DNA from: an uncultured Lachnospiraceae bacterium
Lineage (GTDB): Bacteria; Bacillota; Clostridia; Lachnospirales; Lachnospiraceae
Direction of reading: 5' to 3'
Assembly: GCA_947173945.1 (NCBI GenBank)
Contig: CAMWGV010000016.1
Span: 1 to 46,150, forward strand
DNA length: 46,150 nt
Positions 24,076 through 32,315 of this stretch are shown piece by piece. Below the pieces are notes generated by a model that searched no databases, was not told where the DNA came from, and worked only from the letters and a program-made list of their open reading frames with translations. The translations under genes were made by a program, and so were the position numbers. Positions within the stretch are counted from its first letter, which is position 1, and every line of letters starts with the position of its first letter.

Positions 24076-25146
24076 CTATTCTCTTTCGCCTGACATCTCA
24101 ATCAGTGTATCAACAAGCTTTTTTATGTCATAGCCCTTAGCTGCCCAAAGCATTGGGTACATACTGATAGATGTAAAACCCGGAAGTGTATTTATCTCAT
24201 TGAATACAACAGAGTTTGTTACACTTTCCAAAAAGAAATCCACTCTGGAAAGTCCAAATCCATCCAGTGCATTAAAAATCCTTACAGCCTTATCTCTTAT
24301 TTCATCTTCAATACCGGAAGGAAGCTCAGGCCCTATTACTGTTTTGGATTCCCCACTGTAATACTTTGCATCGAAATCATAAAAATCTGCTGCCGCGAGT
24401 ATTTCTCCTACACCGGAAGCCTTTGTCGTTTTGTCGTGTCCCAGAACAGCACACTCAAGTTCTCTGCCGACAATGGTTTCCTCAACAAGTATTTTGTAAT
24501 CATGCTCAGCCGCAATATTAAGTGCTGAAGTAAGAGCCTCCCTATTCTCAGCTTTTGATACTCCCTTGGAGGAGCCTGCCTTTGACGGCTTTACAAAAAC
24601 AGGATAACTAAGCTCTGCCTCCACTCTGCCAACAACCTCATCCATATCTGACAACTGGTTTTTGAGCACGGGTACATACTTGGCCTGCCTGATATTTAAC
24701 GTGTCAACAATAAGCTTTGTATAAAACTTATCCATTGCTGCTGCTGACGCAAGCACACCACATCCCACATATGGAATACCTGCTATCTCAAAAAGTCCCT
24801 GTATTGTTCCATCTTCACCATACATTCCATGAAGCACAGGGAACACAACATCTATTTTTACATTTTCCATATTTTTAAATATATTTCCTTCAACTGCTCC
24901 TATTAGAAGCTCACCCTTGGTATCAGGAGATATAATTGCACTTTTCTTGCTCTGTCTCCAGCTTTCATCCTCAACAGCTTTTATGTCATCCGCTAAAAGC
25001 CACGTTCCTTCCTTTGTTATTCCAATAAGATAAATGTTATATTTTTCATCATCTATCGCCTTTGTTATCGTAACAACTGACATGCATGATATTTCATGCT
25101 CTGATGATTTCCCTCCAAATATAACCGCAATATTTTTCTTTTCCAT
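24076..25146 (-). CDS. ddl: D-alanine--D-alanine ligase Ddl
   Basis: 356 aa. ATP-grasp ligase that joins two D-alanines for the pentapeptide terminus. FGGKSSEHEISCMS is the family's first signature; the second, VFPVLHGMYGEDGTIQG, and the ATP/Mg segments (VKPSKAGSSKGVS, LSRVDFFLE, NEINTLPGFT) are present. The position that decides D-Ala versus D-Lac can be checked by alignment; the segment KYYSGESKTVIGPE contains the usual omega-loop Tyr, favouring D-Ala. AGGAAGAC precedes the ATG. It is the first gene of the ddl-murI pair. Confidence 0.95.
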   Translation of the reverse strand: MEKKNIAVIFGGKSSEHEISCMSVVTITKAIDDEKYNIYLIGITKEGTWLLADDIKAVEDESWRQSKKSAIISPDTKGELLIGAVEGNIFKNMENVKIDVVFPVLHGMYGEDGTIQGLFEIAGIPYVGCGVLASAAAMDKFYTKLIVDTLNIRQAKYVPVLKNQLSDMDEVVGRVEAELSYPVFVKPSKAGSSKGVSKAENREALTSALNIAAEHDYKILVEETIVGRELECAVLGHDKTTKASGVGEILAAADFYDFDAKYYSGESKTVIGPELPSGIEDEIRDKAVRIFNALDGFGLSRVDFFLESVTNSVVFNEINTLPGFTSISMYPMLWAAKGYDIKKLVDTLIEMSGERE

Positions 25147-25268
25147 GTCTTCCTCCGTATAATAATTCGCTTATATATAATAAATGTTCCAAATTCTCAT
25201 AAAAGAACAAAGATATGGTAATTATATCATTTCAGTATATGTAAAATCAAGAACAAAGGGGCTTCGAC

Positions 25269-25332
25269 ACTGCAGTTCGCATCTTAGCAAGCTCCGTAAG
25301 GAGCGTGCCGATAGGAAACGAAGTTTCCTATC
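25269..25332 (-). repeat. Two-hairpin repeat, copy A (free-standing)
   Basis: Copy A of a folding repeat. Hairpin 1 is GATAGGAAAC / GTTTCCTATC, perfect, with a 3-nt loop (25310-25332). Hairpin 2 is GCTCC-GTAA-GGAGC (25291-25304), followed by GCTTGCTAAG-type sequence on the minus strand. The other copies are at 26171-26247 and 40673-40749. Compared with them, hairpin 2 has T-to-C on one side and A-to-G on the other, which preserves pairing. This copy lies between spoIIR and ddl. Confidence 0.75.
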
Positions 25333-25339
25333 AAAGAAC

Positions 25340-25373
25340 AAAGGGCAGCCCTGACATATCAAGACTGCCCTTT
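25340..25373 (-). terminator. Terminator of spoIIR
   Basis: AAAGGGCAG and CTGCCCTTT form a 9-bp stem with a 16-nt loop just after the spoIIR stop, followed on the minus strand by GTTCTTTG. It probably ends the spoIIR transcript; the T-tract is interrupted. Confidence 0.65.
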
Positions 25374-25383
25374 CGCATTTCCT

Positions 25384-26145
25384 CTATAATAACCAGTCGA
25401 GAATTTTAAATCTCACCTTTACCTTATCTTTTTTTACCTCTCTATTTACAAATAGCTTTTCATACTCCTCCGGCGAAATACATCTTGCTATTTCCTCTGC
25501 ATCCTCATTTGTTATAACTGCTGCCGAATCATAAGTATAACATGTCATTGGATATAGAACACACCAGAAATTTTCCCCTTCTGCCTGTCCAATATCTATT
25601 CTCAGAGCCTGATATTCTCCTGCTGGGAAAACCATGTCACCATACTGTCTTATCGGAAAATAATCATTGGAAATATACACATTTATAGGATATGCAAAAC
25701 CCTGTTTCGCCACAACATCAGCAGCTATATCCTGAATATGCCACAAATTTGCTGCCAGATAGTCCATTACTTCCTGCCTTGTCTTATTCCCTTCAAGCTC
25801 ACCGCCTATCTCCATCAAGACTGCATCCCTTACTGCATATTTTAATGCGATATCCTCATCACTGTTACTGTTTGCCTTTACATGAAATCTTAATATTACA
25901 TCCTCAAGACTTGTACATTCCGGTGGATTTGTGTTTGCAGTCAAAAGACCATCCGCATCTATATTAATATCAGACTGCCCATTCTCTGCAAAAACATTTA
26001 CCACCTCATCTGTATATTTGCTTTCCATATTTCCCTCTATAATGCTTTTAAAATGCAGACCGTAGGACAAACCTACCCCACCTACTACACCTAAAAATAT
26101 GCCTATGCAGGCTCCCCGCATTATTCTTCCCATATTGCTTCTCAT
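25384..26145 (-). CDS. spoIIR: Stage II sporulation protein R
   Basis: 253 aa. Secreted signalling protein made in the forespore that triggers SpoIIGA to process pro-sigma-E in the mother cell. The core is recognisable: FHVKANSNSDEDIALKYAVRDAVL, then the PINVYISNDYFPIRQYGDMVFPAGEYQALRIDIG stretch and ENFWCVLYPM. An N-terminal hydrophobic segment (residues 8-30) serves for export. I start at the ATG at 26145 because AGGAGG lies 7-8 nt before it. A longer open frame to 26241 exists only because it reads through repeat copy B. A forespore sigma-F promoter is expected but I could not define one. Confidence 0.9.
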   Translation of the reverse strand: MRSNMGRIMRGACIGIFLGVVGGVGLSYGLHFKSIIEGNMESKYTDEVVNVFAENGQSDINIDADGLLTANTNPPECTSLEDVILRFHVKANSNSDEDIALKYAVRDAVLMEIGGELEGNKTRQEVMDYLAANLWHIQDIAADVVAKQGFAYPINVYISNDYFPIRQYGDMVFPAGEYQALRIDIGQAEGENFWCVLYPMTCYTYDSAAVITNEDAEEIARCISPEEYEKLFVNREVKKDKVKVRFKILDWLL

Positions 26146-26170
26146 AAAAATACCTCCTGCTATTGCTGTA

Positions 26171-26247
26171 AACATCAGCCCATTTCTTAGCAAGTTCCTT
26201 TTGGAACGTGCATATAGGAAACGCAGTTCCCCATATAACATAATTTG
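26171..26247 (-). repeat. Two-hairpin repeat, copy B (in front of spoIIR)
   Basis: 77-bp element nearly identical to copy C (40673-40749), including the flanking CAAATTATGTTATAT. On the minus strand hairpin 1 is GGGGAAC-TGC-GTTTCC-like (with G-U pairs) and hairpin 2 is GTTCC-AAAA-GGAAC, then CTTGCTAAGAAATG. It ends about 26 bp before the spoIIR start codon. Read in frame with spoIIR it would encode RFLYARSKRNLLRN, which is also what copies A and C would encode in the same phase. Confidence 0.8.
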
Positions 26248-26342
26248 CTTTTAACCGATGGCTGTTATTGTAAATATTTCCCATTTTTACTTTTTTTAAA
26301 CTATATAGACCATATTGCACGCAGGGTACTTTGAAGCCTCCG

Positions 26343-26380
26343 GTACTTAGCAAGGTTAATAAAAGTACTTTTTGATTTTT
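26343..26380 (+). terminator. Possible attenuator/terminator before gerAA
   Basis: GTACTT and AAGTAC pair around a 14-nt loop and TTTTTGATTTTT follows on the plus strand. The stem is short (6-7 bp). The loop side contains CTTAGCAAG, also found in the two-hairpin repeat. It may stop stray transcription before the germination operon or act as attenuator. Confidence 0.3.
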
Positions 26381-26446
26381 CTGCATGATAAGAAAAAAAT
26401 GGTACATACTATTTCTACTATTTTTGAATATTTAAGAGGGATTGAC

Positions 26447-27994
26447 ATGGCAAATAATAATCAAAGCATGGATACAGAAAATTTATTTGACAGTAATAAC
26501 AAACTAAAAGTCAATATTAAGCAGGAGCTTGATGAAAATGTGTCTGTACTAAACACACTCTTTGATAAATGTGGGGATGCCGTTCAAAAAACATTTATTA
26601 TAGAAAGAGAGCAGGGTTCTGTCAGAATTCACATTATTTATATTGACGGTCTTACTGATAACAATATGGTAGAAGAAACAATAATCAAGCCTGTCTCCTA
26701 TGAGTGGAGATATGAGAGTGAAAAGGACTTATGGGAATCCATACTTTATCGCGAGGCACAAACCGTAGATATAAAGGAGGAAAAATCCTTTGACCTTGTC
26801 ATAGGCTCTGTGCTTAAAGGCGACACTGCAATATTTGTGGACGGATATGCAAAAGCACTTATCATGTCCACTAAAAAACTGCCGTTAAGAGGAATAAACA
26901 CAAACGACAGTGAGGCTGGAATGAGAGGGCCAAGAGACAGCTTTAACGAAGGCTTTCGCCAGTCAACAGCACTCATCAGAAGACGTATTCGGGATTCAAA
27001 GCTTAAGGTTGAACAAAGCTTTATTGGTCAACGTTCCAGAACCGACTATGCCATCATGTATTTATCTGACATTGTAAAGCCAGGACTTGTGGAAGATATC
27101 AAAGAGCGTTTGGACAAGTATGATATAGACGCAATATACGATAGCGGAATGGCTGAGCATCTTCTCGAGGAAACACCATATTCGCCATTTCCTATTTTTC
27201 AGTCCACTACACGACCGGATAAAGTTGCAGCTGCGATTACGGAAGGTCGCGTTGCAATCGTATTTGATAATTCCCCTGAGGTCATAATTGCACCTGCAAA
27301 TTTTAATATGCTACTTCAGGCATCCGATGACTACTATAACAGATGGGCAGCAGGCACTTTTGCCAGAATTTTAAGATATATCGCAACCTTTATTTCTGTC
27401 ACCCTGCCCGGCTTTTATGTAGCAGTTACCGTTTACCAGAACGAAATAATACCCACAAAGCTCTTGTATGCAATATCATCCGCCAGATCTCTTGTAACGT
27501 TTCCCATTGTGCTGGAGGTTTTAATTATGGAATTTCTGTTTGAGCTTTTAAGGGAAGCCGGTATACGTCTCCCCGGACCTCTCGGAAATACAATTGGAGT
27601 TGTTGGCGGTCTTATTGTAGGACAGTCAGCTGTAGATGCAGGAATAGTCAGTACAATGGTAGTAATTGTAGTAGCACTGACAGCCATTGCATCATTTGCC
27701 ATACCAAACGAAGCTTTTGCCTCGGTTTTCCGACTACTGAAATTCTTTATCCTTCTTACCTCGGCATGCTTTGGACTTTACGGATTTATACTGGGACTTC
27801 TTATAATAGCAATCCATTTGTCAGAGCTTACAAGCTTCGGAGTTCCTTATATGGCACCAACTGTAGGTGGCGGTATAAACGGAATGGAAGGAAGTCAGGA
27901 CTTTTTAGTCCGGTCACCAATTAAGGTAATGGTCAATCGTCCTATGTGGGCACAGAAAAAAAATAAAAGACGTTTAAAGCGCAAAGAGGAGTGA
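26447..27994 (+). CDS. Spore germination receptor subunit A (GerAA/GerKA family)
   Basis: 515 aa. A-subunit of a Ger-type nutrient receptor in the spore inner membrane. The soluble N-terminal part (residues 1-295) contains DFVIGSVLKGDTAIFVDG-type sequence and the RGPRDSFNEGFRQSTALIRRRI segment that is a hallmark of GerA A subunits; residues 300-495 hold about five hydrophobic helices including PGPLGNTIGVVGGLIVGQSAV. AAGAGGG lies before the ATG at 26447; the longer frame from 26372 begins in the intergenic region. It is followed after 6 bp by the GerAB-like gene. The nutrient ligand is not predictable. Confidence 0.93.
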   Translation: MANNNQSMDTENLFDSNNKLKVNIKQELDENVSVLNTLFDKCGDAVQKTFIIEREQGSVRIHIIYIDGLTDNNMVEETIIKPVSYEWRYESEKDLWESILYREAQTVDIKEEKSFDLVIGSVLKGDTAIFVDGYAKALIMSTKKLPLRGINTNDSEAGMRGPRDSFNEGFRQSTALIRRRIRDSKLKVEQSFIGQRSRTDYAIMYLSDIVKPGLVEDIKERLDKYDIDAIYDSGMAEHLLEETPYSPFPIFQSTTRPDKVAAAITEGRVAIVFDNSPEVIIAPANFNMLLQASDDYYNRWAAGTFARILRYIATFISVTLPGFYVAVTVYQNEIIPTKLLYAISSARSLVTFPIVLEVLIMEFLFELLREAGIRLPGPLGNTIGVVGGLIVGQSAVDAGIVSTMVVIVVALTAIASFAIPNEAFASVFRLLKFFILLTSACFGLYGFILGLLIIAIHLSELTSFGVPYMAPTVGGGINGMEGSQDFLVRSPIKVMVNRPMWAQKKNKRRLKRKEE

Positions 27995-28000
27995 TAATAA

Positions 28001-29659
28001 ATGTATCTTGATAACGGAAAAATATCTACAAGACAGGTTCTTCGTATCGGAATCCTTGAAAATATACCTGTGGGAATAATTCTTGTACCTTTTATTACAA
28101 CCAGGCTTGCAGGCACCTACCACATATTTGCCCTACTTTTCGGGCTCATCATGTTTAGTTTATATTGTATTATTATTTATGGATTTTCCAGAAGCTTTCC
28201 TTTAGGTTTTATTGATACACTTCACACCTCAATGGGAACTTTTGGTCGGATACTGGAAGGCATTTATTCCTTACGATATGTAATTAAAGCATCTCTTGTT
28301 GCCCTGTTTTTTTCACTTATTGTGCAGCAATATATGCTTAGAAGCTTTAATCTATGGGTAATTATCATTTCCTTTGTGCTGATATGCGGCTATGGTTCAG
28401 CACGTGATATTGAAAAACGTGGACGTCTTTTGGAATTTTTATTTTGGTGGATGATTATTCCCCTTATTTTCGTTGTTGTATTTTCAATAACTAATATACA
28501 GTGGGAAGTCTTTTCAATTCCAAAGCTTGATGTCTCTGTAATTACCTCAGGTAGTCTATGGGCTGGCAGCTATGGTGTTTTAATTGTCTTAAGCTCAGTA
28601 GAGCTGATGATAATGACAATTTACAGGGAGCGTAAACACCAGTGGAAAAACAGCCTTAATATCTTCATATGGATTGTTATAGCTATCGTACTGTCATACA
28701 TTTATGTTGTGGGCATTCTTGGAGAAGGCTGGGTAAGACATGGTCAGGGCTCAGCCTTGAATGTAATGCAGGCATCCTCCTTCGCAAACGGGACTGTAGA
28801 ACGGCTTGACTATCCGATTTTTGCATTCTGGATAATCGGTGTTTTTGCAACAGCAAGCGGATACATGTTTTATGCAAAGGAATTTGCCGGCTCCATGTTC
28901 AGACTGGAACGGGAAAAAAGCTATAAATGGGCAACATTGGCAATTACTCTTCTGGTTCTTATTGCTATGATACTTTATAACGTTTCATGGTTCAGAGATT
29001 TTGTGGTGGCATATATACTATGGGCAGATATTGCTATAAGCTTAATTATTCCTACGATTTTATTGATAGTACAAAAATGCCGGCAAAGTTCACTACAAAA
29101 GACCTCTGAACATTCCATGGAAAAAGTCTCTGCCGGAAATGTGATAAAGCTTTTCTTTTTAATCACATGCACGTCTCTAATCTTTACAGGCTGTGAAGGA
29201 GAAAAAATGGTAAATGAGCTTGTCAACGGTATATCTGAAAGTGAAGCTATAGACCGCAAAACACCATCCTTAGAGGGACGCTCCTACATCATACGTCTTG
29301 CAATTTCAACAGACCATGAAGCTTCCGAACAGTCATATGGGTTTGCTTTTGAATCCGCAGATCTTTCTGATTATTCCGGTGATTCGGGTGGCTCTCTTAA
29401 AACCAACACCTATTCCTGTGGGGCAGGCAGTATTAATGAGGCAATTGAAATGTTTTATAACGAAAACGGAACAACACCGGATATGGGACATATGGAAAAT
29501 CTTTTATTCGATGGAAGCTGGCAGGATTATACACCTCTGCTTGAGGAATTCAGCACTATGCCAAATGTAAGCAAAGCAATTTCTGTTATTGATTCCTCTG
29601 ATAAAGAATACACCTTAAGAGAATTAATTAAAAATATGTATGATGCCATAGATGCTTAA
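28001..29659 (+). CDS. Fused spore germination protein: GerAB permease plus GerAC first-domain-like tail
   Basis: 552 aa, where GerAB is normally about 365. Residues 1-360 form the ten-helix APC-type permease (GISTRQVLRIGIL-like start, the Y-L-x-SS-V-E-L segment LIVLSSVELMIMTIYRERKH). After a polar linker (361-383) there is an extra hydrophobic segment ending in LIFTGC, a lipobox, at about residues 387-402. The last 150 residues resemble domain 1 of GerAC: a strand pair in SYIIRLAIS, then SINEAIEMFY and MGHMENLLF where GerAC has its S-x-x-EA and GH signatures. Domains 2 and 3 of GerAC are absent. The frame runs straight through, with no good internal ribosome-binding site at the linker Met. 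A separate GerAC gene is not present here. Confidence 0.8.
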   Translation: MYLDNGKISTRQVLRIGILENIPVGIILVPFITTRLAGTYHIFALLFGLIMFSLYCIIIYGFSRSFPLGFIDTLHTSMGTFGRILEGIYSLRYVIKASLVALFFSLIVQQYMLRSFNLWVIIISFVLICGYGSARDIEKRGRLLEFLFWWMIIPLIFVVVFSITNIQWEVFSIPKLDVSVITSGSLWAGSYGVLIVLSSVELMIMTIYRERKHQWKNSLNIFIWIVIAIVLSYIYVVGILGEGWVRHGQGSALNVMQASSFANGTVERLDYPIFAFWIIGVFATASGYMFYAKEFAGSMFRLEREKSYKWATLAITLLVLIAMILYNVSWFRDFVVAYILWADIAISLIIPTILLIVQKCRQSSLQKTSEHSMEKVSAGNVIKLFFLITCTSLIFTGCEGEKMVNELVNGISESEAIDRKTPSLEGRSYIIRLAISTDHEASEQSYGFAFESADLSDYSGDSGGSLKTNTYSCGAGSINEAIEMFYNENGTTPDMGHMENLLFDGSWQDYTPLLEEFSTMPNVSKAISVIDSSDKEYTLRELIKNMYDAIDA

Positions 29660-29668
29660 ATCAACAAA

Positions 29669-29700
29669 TAAAAAAGCGAAACACCGTTTCGCTTTTTTCT
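29669..29700. terminator. Strong bidirectional terminator after the germination operon
   Basis: AAAAAAGCGAAAC-ACC-GTTTCGCTTTTTT is a perfect stem with a long T-run on each strand. It serves the plus-strand germination genes and the minus-strand gene ending at 29743. Confidence 0.92.
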
Positions 29701-29742
29701 TTAATAGTAAACTTTGTTCTGCTTTCTAATATGTAGTTATAA

Positions 29743-30357
29743 CTACTTTTTTGCTTCATCAGCCCACTGGTCTAAGAGCTCGTTTACTCTATCACGTGTC
29801 TTCTGTGATATATCAGGAAGTTTACTTCCCCAAGTCTTAGTAGCATCCTTGTATCCCTTCTCGATAGCCTTTCTCATCTCTTCAACCTTTTCTGAATCAC
29901 CACCGGTTAAAGCCTTTGCGAAATCTACGATTCTGGAAGCTGTCTGCTCAACACCCCAGTAGCCGTCATCTGCAACATCCTTCTTTGCCTGCTCAACAAG
30001 CGATGGATCTACAGCAATCTTGCCATCCTTAACTGCTGTCATCAAATCTCCAAGTGTTGCATACTTGTGAGTCTCACTCTGCTTTGTGAGCAACTTATCA
30101 ACCAATGACTGAAGCTGTGCATAACGAGCCTCTGCATCCTGCTTTAATTTCTCAATCGTTGCTGTGTCAGCCTTACTTGCACTCTTTGTTGTTGCAGTGT
30201 AAGTAGCTGAAGCGGCTTTGCTTGAAGCCTCTGATTTCTCATATACTACAGCAGAATCCTCTGTAGAAGCTGTAACAGTTTCTTTCTTAGCTGTGCTGCT
30301 TGAAGCGGAGTATGTTGCTGTGTACGCACTACTTGAATTAACTCCATTTAATTCCAT
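29743..30357 (-). CDS. Conserved-looking protein with a Ser/Thr/Ala-rich N-terminus, function unknown
   Basis: 204 aa, family not settled. Residues 1-65 are low-complexity Ser/Thr/Ala with Tyr (for example SSSAYTATYSASSS), with no signal peptide. Residues 66-95 form a helix with heptad character. Residues 96-204 look like a compact helical domain with DDGYWGVEQTASRIVDFAKALTGGD split here as DDGYWGVEQTAS and RIVDFAKALTGGD, followed by WGSKLPDISQKTRDRV. I have seen the GYWGVxxTSxRIxxFA pattern in hypothetical proteins of Lachnospiraceae, but assign no function. AAGGAGGG lies upstream of the ATG. Its own promoter region (30483-30534) has a direct repeat and a sigma-28-like element. Confidence 0.75.
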   Translation of the reverse strand: MELNGVNSSSAYTATYSASSSTAKKETVTASTEDSAVVYEKSEASSKAASATYTATTKSASKADTATIEKLKQDAEARYAQLQSLVDKLLTKQSETHKYATLGDLMTAVKDGKIAVDPSLVEQAKKDVADDGYWGVEQTASRIVDFAKALTGGDSEKVEEMRKAIEKGYKDATKTWGSKLPDISQKTRDRVNELLDQWADEAKK

Positions 30358-30482
30358 GTTCCCATACCCTCCTTGGTTTTATTTTATTTACTAACATCCA
30401 ATATATCTGGATGCTAGATTAAGCCCCTCCAACTCATGATACCATCATCTTAGTTGAAAGAGCTTTATATCTTTTATAGGCC

Positions 30483-30534
30483 TGTACTTTCATGTACTTT
30501 CAATATATATATCGTCCTTAAATAGGATTACTTA
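30483..30534 (-). promoter_or_regulatory. Possible regulatory region of the 29743-30357 gene
   Basis: The 300-bp gap 30358-30657 holds no gene. On the minus strand TAAGTAAT (30534-30527), a 10-nt spacer and GACGATAT (30516-30509) resemble a flagellar sigma-28 promoter (TAAAGTTT, 11 nt, GCCGATAA) but with one base too few. Just downstream the 10-mer TGAAAGTACA is present twice head to tail (30502-30493 and 30492-30483). Either could be chance in AT-rich DNA. A small hairpin (ATCCAGATATATTGGAT) precedes the ribosome-binding site. Confidence 0.25.
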
Positions 30535-30657
30535 ACCCTAGATTAGAAAAAATTATTATATAACTTTTTTCAATTTCCAAGCGCTTTCGTCCAGCTTCTT
30601 CTAGACAAAATAATTTAAAACTGATACTATGAAAGCATCTTATTTAGCGGAGGCAGT

Positions 30658-31569
30658 ATGAATACTATTACAAAAACCTACACGGCATATGCCAAGGTAA
30701 ATCTTGCACTTGACGTACTCGGAAAACGACCGGACGGATACCATGATGTCCGGATGATTATGCAAAATTTAAATATATTTGATGAGCTTGAATTTACGGT
30801 TTCAGAAAAAAAATCTGGGGAAGATTTTTCTTCTTCAAAGGCCGAAAATTACAACATTGAAATAGAAACAAACAAGCCTGAGCTTCCGACAGATGAAAGC
30901 AATCTTATTTACAAAGCTATACTTCTCATGTTTAAGGAATACAATGTAAGTGGGGATGTTCACGTCAAACTGACAAAAAACATTCCGATTGAAGCAGGCA
31001 TGGCAGGTGGCAGTTCAGATTGTGCCGCTACCCTGAAAGCAATAAATGATATATTTTCACTGAATGCCACAACAGATGACCTGATGAAGCTGGGGGTTAA
31101 GCTGGGGGCTGATGTTCCTTTCTGCATACTTGGTAAAACTGCATTGTCTGAGGGCATCGGTGAAATACTTACCCCTGTTACAGGACTCCCTGATTGCTCG
31201 GTTCTTGTAGTTAAGCCACCGATTGGTGTAAGTACTGCCCTCATATATAACAATATTAAATGTGATGAACTGACCTCACGTCCCGATACAGACGGTATGC
31301 TTCAAGCTCTCGAAGACCATAATATAATTAAAGTTGCTTCCACTATGGAAAATGTAATGGAAACCGTTACTACAAATTTGTATCCTGAAATAAATCAGAT
31401 AAAGGCAGCCATGAAAAAATATGGTGCATTAAATGCCATAATGAGTGGAAGCGGACCAACTGTATTTGGTATTTTTACGGATTCAGAAAAGGCATGGGAT
31501 GCCGCAATTCACATTGGGGAGCTTGAGCTTGCAACAGATATATTTGTGACAAAACCTGTAAATGCCTGA
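30658..31569 (+). CDS. ispE: 4-(cytidine 5'-diphospho)-2-C-methyl-D-erythritol kinase IspE
   Basis: 303 aa. Fourth step of the MEP isoprenoid pathway: phosphorylates CDP-methylerythritol. GHMP kinase motifs are present: AYAKVNLALDVLGKRPDGYH at 11-30, the ATP-binding PIEAGMAGGSSDCAATLKA (Gly-rich loop), and MSGSGPTVFGIF near the C-terminus. CGGAGG lies 7 nt before the ATG. The GntR gene follows 73 bp downstream on the same strand. Confidence 0.93.
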   Translation: MNTITKTYTAYAKVNLALDVLGKRPDGYHDVRMIMQNLNIFDELEFTVSEKKSGEDFSSSKAENYNIEIETNKPELPTDESNLIYKAILLMFKEYNVSGDVHVKLTKNIPIEAGMAGGSSDCAATLKAINDIFSLNATTDDLMKLGVKLGADVPFCILGKTALSEGIGEILTPVTGLPDCSVLVVKPPIGVSTALIYNNIKCDELTSRPDTDGMLQALEDHNIIKVASTMENVMETVTTNLYPEINQIKAAMKKYGALNAIMSGSGPTVFGIFTDSEKAWDAAIHIGELELATDIFVTKPVNA

Positions 31570-31574
31570 GAAAC

Positions 31575-31630
31575 GTGGCGAAACTATATGATGATTCGCT
31601 ACAATTCGCAGCCAAACAAAGCGAAAGGAA
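31575..31630 (+). promoter_or_regulatory. Structured leader with alternative pairings before the GntR gene
   Basis: Four complementary segments lie in 50 nt: GGCGAA (31577-31582), TTCGCT (31595-31600), TTCGC (31605-31609) and GCGAA (31621-31625). Segments 1-2 and 3-4 can pair, but so can 1-3 and 2-4. Segment 4 overlaps the GAAAGGAATG ribosome-binding region of the GntR gene, so one fold could hide it. No T-tract is seen, so translation rather than termination would be controlled. Alternatively it is DNA-level operator symmetry. Confidence 0.4.
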
Positions 31631-31642
31631 TGAATAATAACT

Positions 31643-32311
31643 ATGAAGCTTGATATAAATATTGATGAGTACCTTCCATTAAGAGAGGTCGTCTTCCGAA
31701 CACTTAGAAATGCAATCGTGCAGGGTGAATTTCAACCTGGCGAACGTCTTATGGAGGTGACCATTGCCAACAAGCTCGGTGTAAGCCGTACACCTGTAAG
31801 AGAAGCTATCCGTATGCTTGAGCTTGAGGGTCTTGTTGTTATGATTCCACGCAAGGGTGCTGAGGTTGCAAACATTACTGTAAAGGACCTTAAGGATGCA
31901 CTTGAAGTCAGAATGGCAATTGAAGCATTATCCGTAAGGCTCGCCTGTGAACGTATAGATGATAAGGGCAAGGAGGAGCTCAAGCAGGTATGTATTGCCT
32001 TCAGGGAAGCCATAAACTCCAAGCTTGTTCCTGCAATTGTGGAGGCAGACGAGGCTTTTCACAACACGATATATCAGCTCTCAAAAAATCCGCGTCTTAT
32101 AACAATTGCATTAAATCTCCGGGAACAGGTATATCGTTACAGGGTAGAATATGTAAAGGATTTCTCTTATCACGATAACCTTGTAACTGAGCATGACCAG
32201 ATTACAAATGCAATTTTACTTGGCGACGCAGAAACAGCCGAGCGTGTTATGAATGAACATATTTACAATCAGGAACAGATTGTAATTAAAAATGTAACTA
32301 ATAAAGAATAA
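31643..32311 (+). CDS. GntR-family transcriptional regulator, FadR/FCD type
   Basis: 222 aa. Residues 10-75 are the winged helix-turn-helix (LREVVFRTLRNAIVQGEFQ, then LMEVTIANKLGVSRTPVREAIRML split as LMEVTIANKLGVSRTPVREA and IRML, with the recognition helix SRTPVREA). Residues 85-215 form the all-helical FCD ligand/metal-binding domain (EVRMAIEALSVRLACE, DEAFHNTIYQLSKN with His, and the late GDAETAERVMNEHI with His). FCD-type regulators sense organic acids or sugars; the effector is unknown. A short leader with alternative stems precedes it. Cotranscription with ispE is possible (73-bp gap). Confidence 0.93.
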   Translation: MKLDINIDEYLPLREVVFRTLRNAIVQGEFQPGERLMEVTIANKLGVSRTPVREAIRMLELEGLVVMIPRKGAEVANITVKDLKDALEVRMAIEALSVRLACERIDDKGKEELKQVCIAFREAINSKLVPAIVEADEAFHNTIYQLSKNPRLITIALNLREQVYRYRVEYVKDFSYHDNLVTEHDQITNAILLGDAETAERVMNEHIYNQEQIVIKNVTNKE

Positions 32312-32315
32312 AAGA

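Noticed and set aside
25146-25268. Possible gene or riboswitch between ddl and repeat copy A
   Set aside because: The region is AT-rich with promoters likely, but no open frame or conserved RNA motif could be seen.
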